A DNA stretch of 8,261 nt from Thiomargarita sp. (GTDB lineage: Bacteria > Pseudomonadota > Gammaproteobacteria > Beggiatoales > Beggiatoaceae), in NCBI GenBank assembly GCA_030635005.1, contig DAOVZS010000090.1, forward strand, positions 1 through 8,261. The letters run 5' to 3'. Shown piece after piece: positions 5,782 through 8,261 of the stretch. The notes beneath the pieces are model-generated. The model saw only the letters and a program-made list of their open reading frames with translations. It made no database searches and was not told the origin of the DNA. Positions within the stretch are counted from its first letter, which is position 1; each line of letters starts with the position of its first letter. Both the position numbers and the translations under genes were made by a program.

Positions 5782-6667
5782 AGGACATTGCGGTTATGTT
5801 GCGATCATTGGTCGTCCAAATGTAGGTAAATCAACCTTACTCAATCACTTATTAGGACAAAAACTATGTATTACGTCACGTAAACCGCAAACGACGCGCC
5901 ATCGATTATTGGGCATTAAAACAGAAGGAAAGAATCAGATTGTTTATGTCGATACACCTGGCATACATCAGCGTCAACATAATGCGATGAATCGTTATTT
6001 GAACCGTGCTGCAACAACCAGCATGGAAGGTGTTGAGGTGATTTTATGGCTGGTAGAAGCCTTGCAGTGGACTGAGGAAGACAGTCATGTTTTAAAAGCA
6101 GTCTCACACAGCACAGTACCCGTCATTTTGGGCATTAATAAGGTCGATAAACTGCCCAATAAACAGGTATTATTACCGTATTTAGAAGACATTGCTAGTA
6201 AATATGACTTTGTACATATTTTTCCAATTTCTGCTCTTAATGGTCAAAATCTGCCTGAATTGGAAACATTCATTACCCAATGTCTTCCAATAAATGATTT
6301 TTTATTTCCTGAAGAACAATTTACTGATCGTAGTGAACGTTTTTTAAGTGCTGAAATTATACGCGAAAAATTATTTCGTCGTTTGGGTGCTGAATTACCT
6401 TATCGTATCACAGTAGAAATTGAACATTTTTCGACGCATAAAAAGTTGACGCATATTAATGGACTCATTTGGGTAGAACGTGACAGTCAAAAAGGCATTG
6501 TCATTGGTAAAGAAGGAAAAATGCTTAAATCGATTGGCGAGGAAGCACGTAAAGATATGGAAACGATGCTGGATTGCAAGGTTTTTCTAGAATTATGGGT
6601 GAAAGTAAAAAAAGGATGGTGTGATAATGAACGTGCTTTACAACAATTAGGATATGCGTCTGAATAA
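5771..6667 (+). CDS. era: GTPase Era (16S rRNA binding, 30S maturation)
   Basis: A 298-residue Era GTPase (E. coli 301) that binds the 3' end of 16S rRNA and assists late 30S assembly, also linked to cell-cycle progression. Motifs: G1 GRPNVGKS (14-21), G2 TTRH (41-44), G3 DTPG (61-64), G4 NKVD (123-126), G5 SAL (154-156). The C-terminal KH domain has IVIGKEGKMLKSIGEEAR (243-260) and closes with the family's typical end, WVKVKKGWCDNE.AL..LGY. ATG 5771 lies inside the end of rnc with GAGGG (5760-5764) six bases upstream, so it has its own good ribosome-binding site as well as coupling. It is the last gene of the operon: a strong hairpin follows its TAA, and recO, often next in other gammaproteobacteria, is absent. 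Confidence 0.98.
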   Translation: MLNEGHCGYVAIIGRPNVGKSTLLNHLLGQKLCITSRKPQTTRHRLLGIKTEGKNQIVYVDTPGIHQRQHNAMNRYLNRAATTSMEGVEVILWLVEALQWTEEDSHVLKAVSHSTVPVILGINKVDKLPNKQVLLPYLEDIASKYDFVHIFPISALNGQNLPELETFITQCLPINDFLFPEEQFTDRSERFLSAEIIREKLFRRLGAELPYRITVEIEHFSTHKKLTHINGLIWVERDSQKGIVIGKEGKMLKSIGEEARKDMETMLDCKVFLELWVKVKKGWCDNERALQQLGYASE

Positions 6668-6695
6668 AAAATCCGATATTAAAATCGGATTTTTT
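6666..6695. terminator. Bidirectional intrinsic terminator between era and the ComEA-type gene
   Basis: A perfect 12-bp inverted repeat, six A plus TCCGAT (6666-6677) paired with ATCGGA plus six T (6684-6695), encloses a 6-nt loop. Read on either strand it gives a hairpin ending in six U, so it can stop transcription of era (+) and of the converging ComEA-type gene (-), whose stop codon is 18 bp away. The left arm begins within the era TAA. The GC core is only three pairs per arm, so strength is moderate. Confidence 0.85.
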
Positions 6696-6712
6696 GGGTG
6701 ATTTCCTGTAAA

Positions 6713-7072
6713 TTACTTCGATTTTACGGGTTTTTTAGGCGTCTTAGAGGTTACGGGTATTTTAGGTGTTGCTTTTTTAGATTTTACAGGAACGGAACGG
6801 CCCAAAATGATTTTAGTCTTATTTCTCTGAATCGTTTTGGGCCCAATACCATGCACTTTCTCTAAATCTTTGAGAGATTTAAAAGCACCATGTTTAGTAC
6901 GATACTTAATGATTGCAGCTGCTTTTTTGGGGCCAATACCCGATAAAATATGTGATAATGAGAGCGCATTTGCGGTATTGATATTTACCTTTTGGATATC
7001 AGCTGCTTGCGTAATGGGTAATACCAGTATAAAAAAAAAGACTATAAATAAGGGGAAACGAACAAAAGTCAT
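6713..7072 (-). CDS. Exported helix-hairpin-helix DNA-binding protein (ComEA type)
   Basis: A 119-residue protein. Residues 1-23 form a signal peptide (hydrophobic run FIVFFFILVLPI, cleavage likely after TQA). A ComEA-type tandem helix-hairpin-helix domain follows (about 28-90): VNINTANALSLSHILSGIGPKKAAAI, then FKSLKDLEKVHGIGPKTI. The two GIGPK hairpins (45-49, 75-79) bind the DNA backbone without sequence specificity. In competent bacteria ComEA pulls incoming DNA into the periplasm. The last 28 residues are a Lys/Pro/Thr-rich basic tail with two 9-residue repeats ending at the stop. GAGG stands seven bases before the ATG (minus strand), and a promoter with an overlapping Fur-like box lies just upstream. 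An A9 tract (7031-7039) lies in signal-peptide codons. DNA uptake is the leading guess, but many small HhH proteins of this kind are in non-competent species and are uncharacterised. Confidence 0.88.
   Translation of the reverse strand: MTFVRFPLFIVFFFILVLPITQAADIQKVNINTANALSLSHILSGIGPKKAAAIIKYRTKHGAFKSLKDLEKVHGIGPKTIQRNKTKIILGRSVPVKSKKATPKIPVTSKTPKKPVKSK
6716..6769 (-). repeat. 27-bp tandem repeat in the tail of the ComEA-type gene
   Basis: Two adjacent 27-bp units (6716-6742 and 6743-6769) share 22 of 27 bases and encode TPKIPVTSK and TPKKPVKSK, the last 18 residues of the protein. A fainter third unit (SVPVKSKKA) precedes them. The repeat keeps the frame and builds a flexible basic tail that could add non-specific DNA affinity. 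Confidence 0.7.
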
Positions 7073-7101
7073 CAGTCTACCTCAGCTATTGATATTGACA
7101 T

Positions 7102-7120
7102 AAGAATGATTATCATAACT
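7102..7120. promoter_or_regulatory. Fur-box-like palindrome
   Basis: The 19-bp stretch matches the classical E. coli Fur consensus (GATAATGATAATCATTATC) at 13 of 19 positions, including uninterrupted inner arms ATGAT-T-ATCAT (7106-7116). It covers the predicted -10 hexamer of the minus-strand promoter for the ComEA-type gene, the usual position for Fur repression. The outer positions match poorly and the region is AT-rich. Confidence 0.4.
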
Positions 7121-7140
7121 TTTTTTGTGTATTAATTCAA
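7112..7140 (-). promoter_or_regulatory. Sigma70-like promoter of the ComEA-type gene
   Basis: On the minus strand TTGAAT (7135-7140, four of six to consensus) is followed after exactly 17 bp by TATGAT (7112-7117, five of six). The -35 begins just past the stop codon of the upstream GspL-like gene, and transcription would start near 7105, leaving a leader of about 33 nt to the ATG at 7072. The small gene can therefore be expressed independently of its upstream neighbour. Confidence 0.55.
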
Positions 7141-7142
7141 AA

Positions 7143-8261
7143 TTACTGAGATCTTGAAAAATACTTTACCCAATAATTTTGATCAAATATTTTCAATTTA
7201 AAACTAATATTGAAACGTTTACCACTGAAAGTACCACTTTGTTCCACATTATAAATATCGGGATGATTTGATAAAATTTCTATTAAAGCAGTGGGATTTG
7301 CACTACTGCCACCAATTTTGACCAAACCTTCTTCAAGATGAAAATGCGTAATCCAACTATCCTTAGGAACAATGCTATTTAAACTTTCAAGAATGGTGAG
7401 CACGGGTTGTTTCGGAAATTCTTTGATCGGTGCAAGTTTTTCTTCTATTTCCGCAGCTTCCATACGTAATTGACTGACTGCGATTGTACGACGTTTTAAT
7501 ACCCGTAGATTTTGTTTCAGTTCTTGTTCATATTGTATCGCATACCCTACTGTTCCCAGTAAACTAATGATAAAAAGACCTATCAATATAAGCGCACTAT
7601 AACGTATTTTTTGTTTGACTGCTTCTACAACATGTGCTATCGCACTGGGGGGCATAAAGGCATAATGATAGATGACTGATGTTGGCATAGACTCTTTATC
7701 CCAATCACTTATAGTCGTTTTTCGCTGAATTTTATGACTGAAATTTAACAGGGACTCGTCTAATTGTTCTTGAAATTCCGTCTCATCACAACAATCTACT
7801 TTAGAGGTATGTATCCAACGTTGAATCACATTATTTGACCATTCCAAGCAGGTAATCGTATGGTCATCTTCATCATAAATCTGAGAAGAAGACTTAGCAT
7901 TTTTGATAACAAGAAGTGAACGGGGTAAAATACAGGTTAAAAATAAACCTACTTTCTCAAAGGCTTGAAATAAATCTTCTGCTCTTTGAGTGGGCATCCA
8001 TAAAGTATGCAATGCTTTTCCACGTGCTGGTGTATGCGCAGTATACAAAAGAGGTTCTGTCATGCCAAAGAGTAAGCTTGACCTGTTAAGGTCCAGAATA
8101 TTTTCCATAGCACTATTCTTATCGTTGGGATACGGGTTTGTAGTGACTAAAAATTCAGAACTGGGTAAAGCCAGTGCTATTCCTTGTTGTTTTGTTATTT
8201 CAGGTAATAAGCATTGTGCTGCCTTGGCTATTTCTGTCGCTGTTAAAAAACCATCTGTGTT
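7143..8261 (-). CDS. GspL/PilN-like inner-membrane assembly protein (5' truncated)
   Basis: The frame is open from the right edge to TAA at 7143-7145, giving 372 visible residues; the true start lies outside. The ATG at 8108 is internal, because 51 more codons upstream are open and continue the same domain (IALALPSSEFLV...). The visible cytoplasmic part (about 1-218) looks like the end of a divergent PilM/GspL actin-like domain (LLFGMTEPLLY, then AFEKVGLFLTCILPRSLL). One transmembrane helix follows at about 220-242 (YSALILIGLFIISLLGTVGY). A charged coiled-coil is at about 244-279 (EQELKQNLRVLKRR...EAAEIEEKLAP). Last comes a PilN-like ferredoxin-fold region at about 287-360 (ILESLNSIVPKDSWITHFHL...ILSNHPDIYNVEQSG). 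This order matches GspL of type II secretion or a PilM-PilN fusion, linking a cytoplasmic ATPase to the inner-membrane platform. Which system it serves cannot be decided without the genes beyond the edge. Confidence 0.65.
   Translation of the reverse strand, partial: NTDGFLTATEIAKAAQCLLPEITKQQGIALALPSSEFLVTTNPYPNDKNSAMENILDLNRSSLLFGMTEPLLYTAHTPARGKALHTLWMPTQRAEDLFQAFEKVGLFLTCILPRSLLVIKNAKSSSQIYDEDDHTITCLEWSNNVIQRWIHTSKVDCCDETEFQEQLDESLLNFSHKIQRKTTISDWDKESMPTSVIYHYAFMPPSAIAHVVEAVKQKIRYSALILIGLFIISLLGTVGYAIQYEQELKQNLRVLKRRTIAVSQLRMEAAEIEEKLAPIKEFPKQPVLTILESLNSIVPKDSWITHFHLEEGLVKIGGSSANPTALIEILSNHPDIYNVEQSGTFSGKRFNISFKLKIFDQNYWVKYFSRSQ

Noticed and set aside
6607..6625. A-AAA-AAA heptamer (6607-6613) in era with a -1 TGA at 6622-6624.
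   Set aside because: No spacer-hairpin structure follows, and a slip would only clip about 15 conserved residues from the KH-domain end. Such runs are common in AT-rich Lys codons.
6837..7103. Plus-strand open frame of 88 codons opposite the ComEA-type gene.
   Set aside because: The minus-strand frame encodes clear GIGPK hairpins and a signal peptide, while this frame resembles nothing and would start just beyond the terminator without a promoter.

Overview
The window looks like a chromosomal segment of an AT-rich gammaproteobacterium. The run Do-type protease – small glutaredoxin-like protein – lepA – lepB – DUF4845 – rnc – era is the gammaproteobacterial housekeeping order, as in the Pseudomonas mucD-lepA-lepB-(DUF4845)-rnc-era block. 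The low GC, the Rpn-family gene end and the GspL/PilN-like gene would fit a sulfur-oxidising Thiotrichales/Beggiatoa-like lineage. That assignment is inference from gene content and composition only.

Left edge (1-279): the 3' end of an Rpn/PD-(D/E)XK transposase-like gene whose tail has glycine at every fourth residue. A good internal ribosome-binding site and ATG lie inside it. A 113-bp AT-rich gap (280-392) follows and probably holds the promoter of the main operon.

Centre (393-6667, + strand): seven tightly packed genes for envelope protein quality control (mucD-type protease), a thioredoxin-fold protein, translation (lepA), protein export (lepB), a small membrane protein (DUF4845), RNA processing (rnc) and ribosome assembly (era). 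Four of the six junctions overlap: ATGA, TAATG, TTGA and an 11-nt overlap. This implies translational coupling, and rnc starts at TTG with no visible Shine-Dalgarno. The block ends at a perfect 12-bp hairpin that can terminate from both directions; recO does not follow era.

Right part (- strand, 8261 to 6713): a 5'-truncated GspL/PilN-like inner-membrane protein, then a small exported ComEA-type helix-hairpin-helix protein. The latter has its own sigma70-like promoter, whose -10 lies inside a Fur-box-like palindrome. Both genes suggest type II secretion, type IV pilus or DNA-uptake machinery.

Most of the window is ordinary core genome. The points most worth checking are the gene-within-gene start in the Rpn tail, the Fur-like operator on the ComEA-type gene, the TTG/overlap start of rnc, and two possible -1 frameshift sites (inside mucD and at the lepA stop). 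I see no rRNA, tRNA, CRISPR array or complete insertion sequence.
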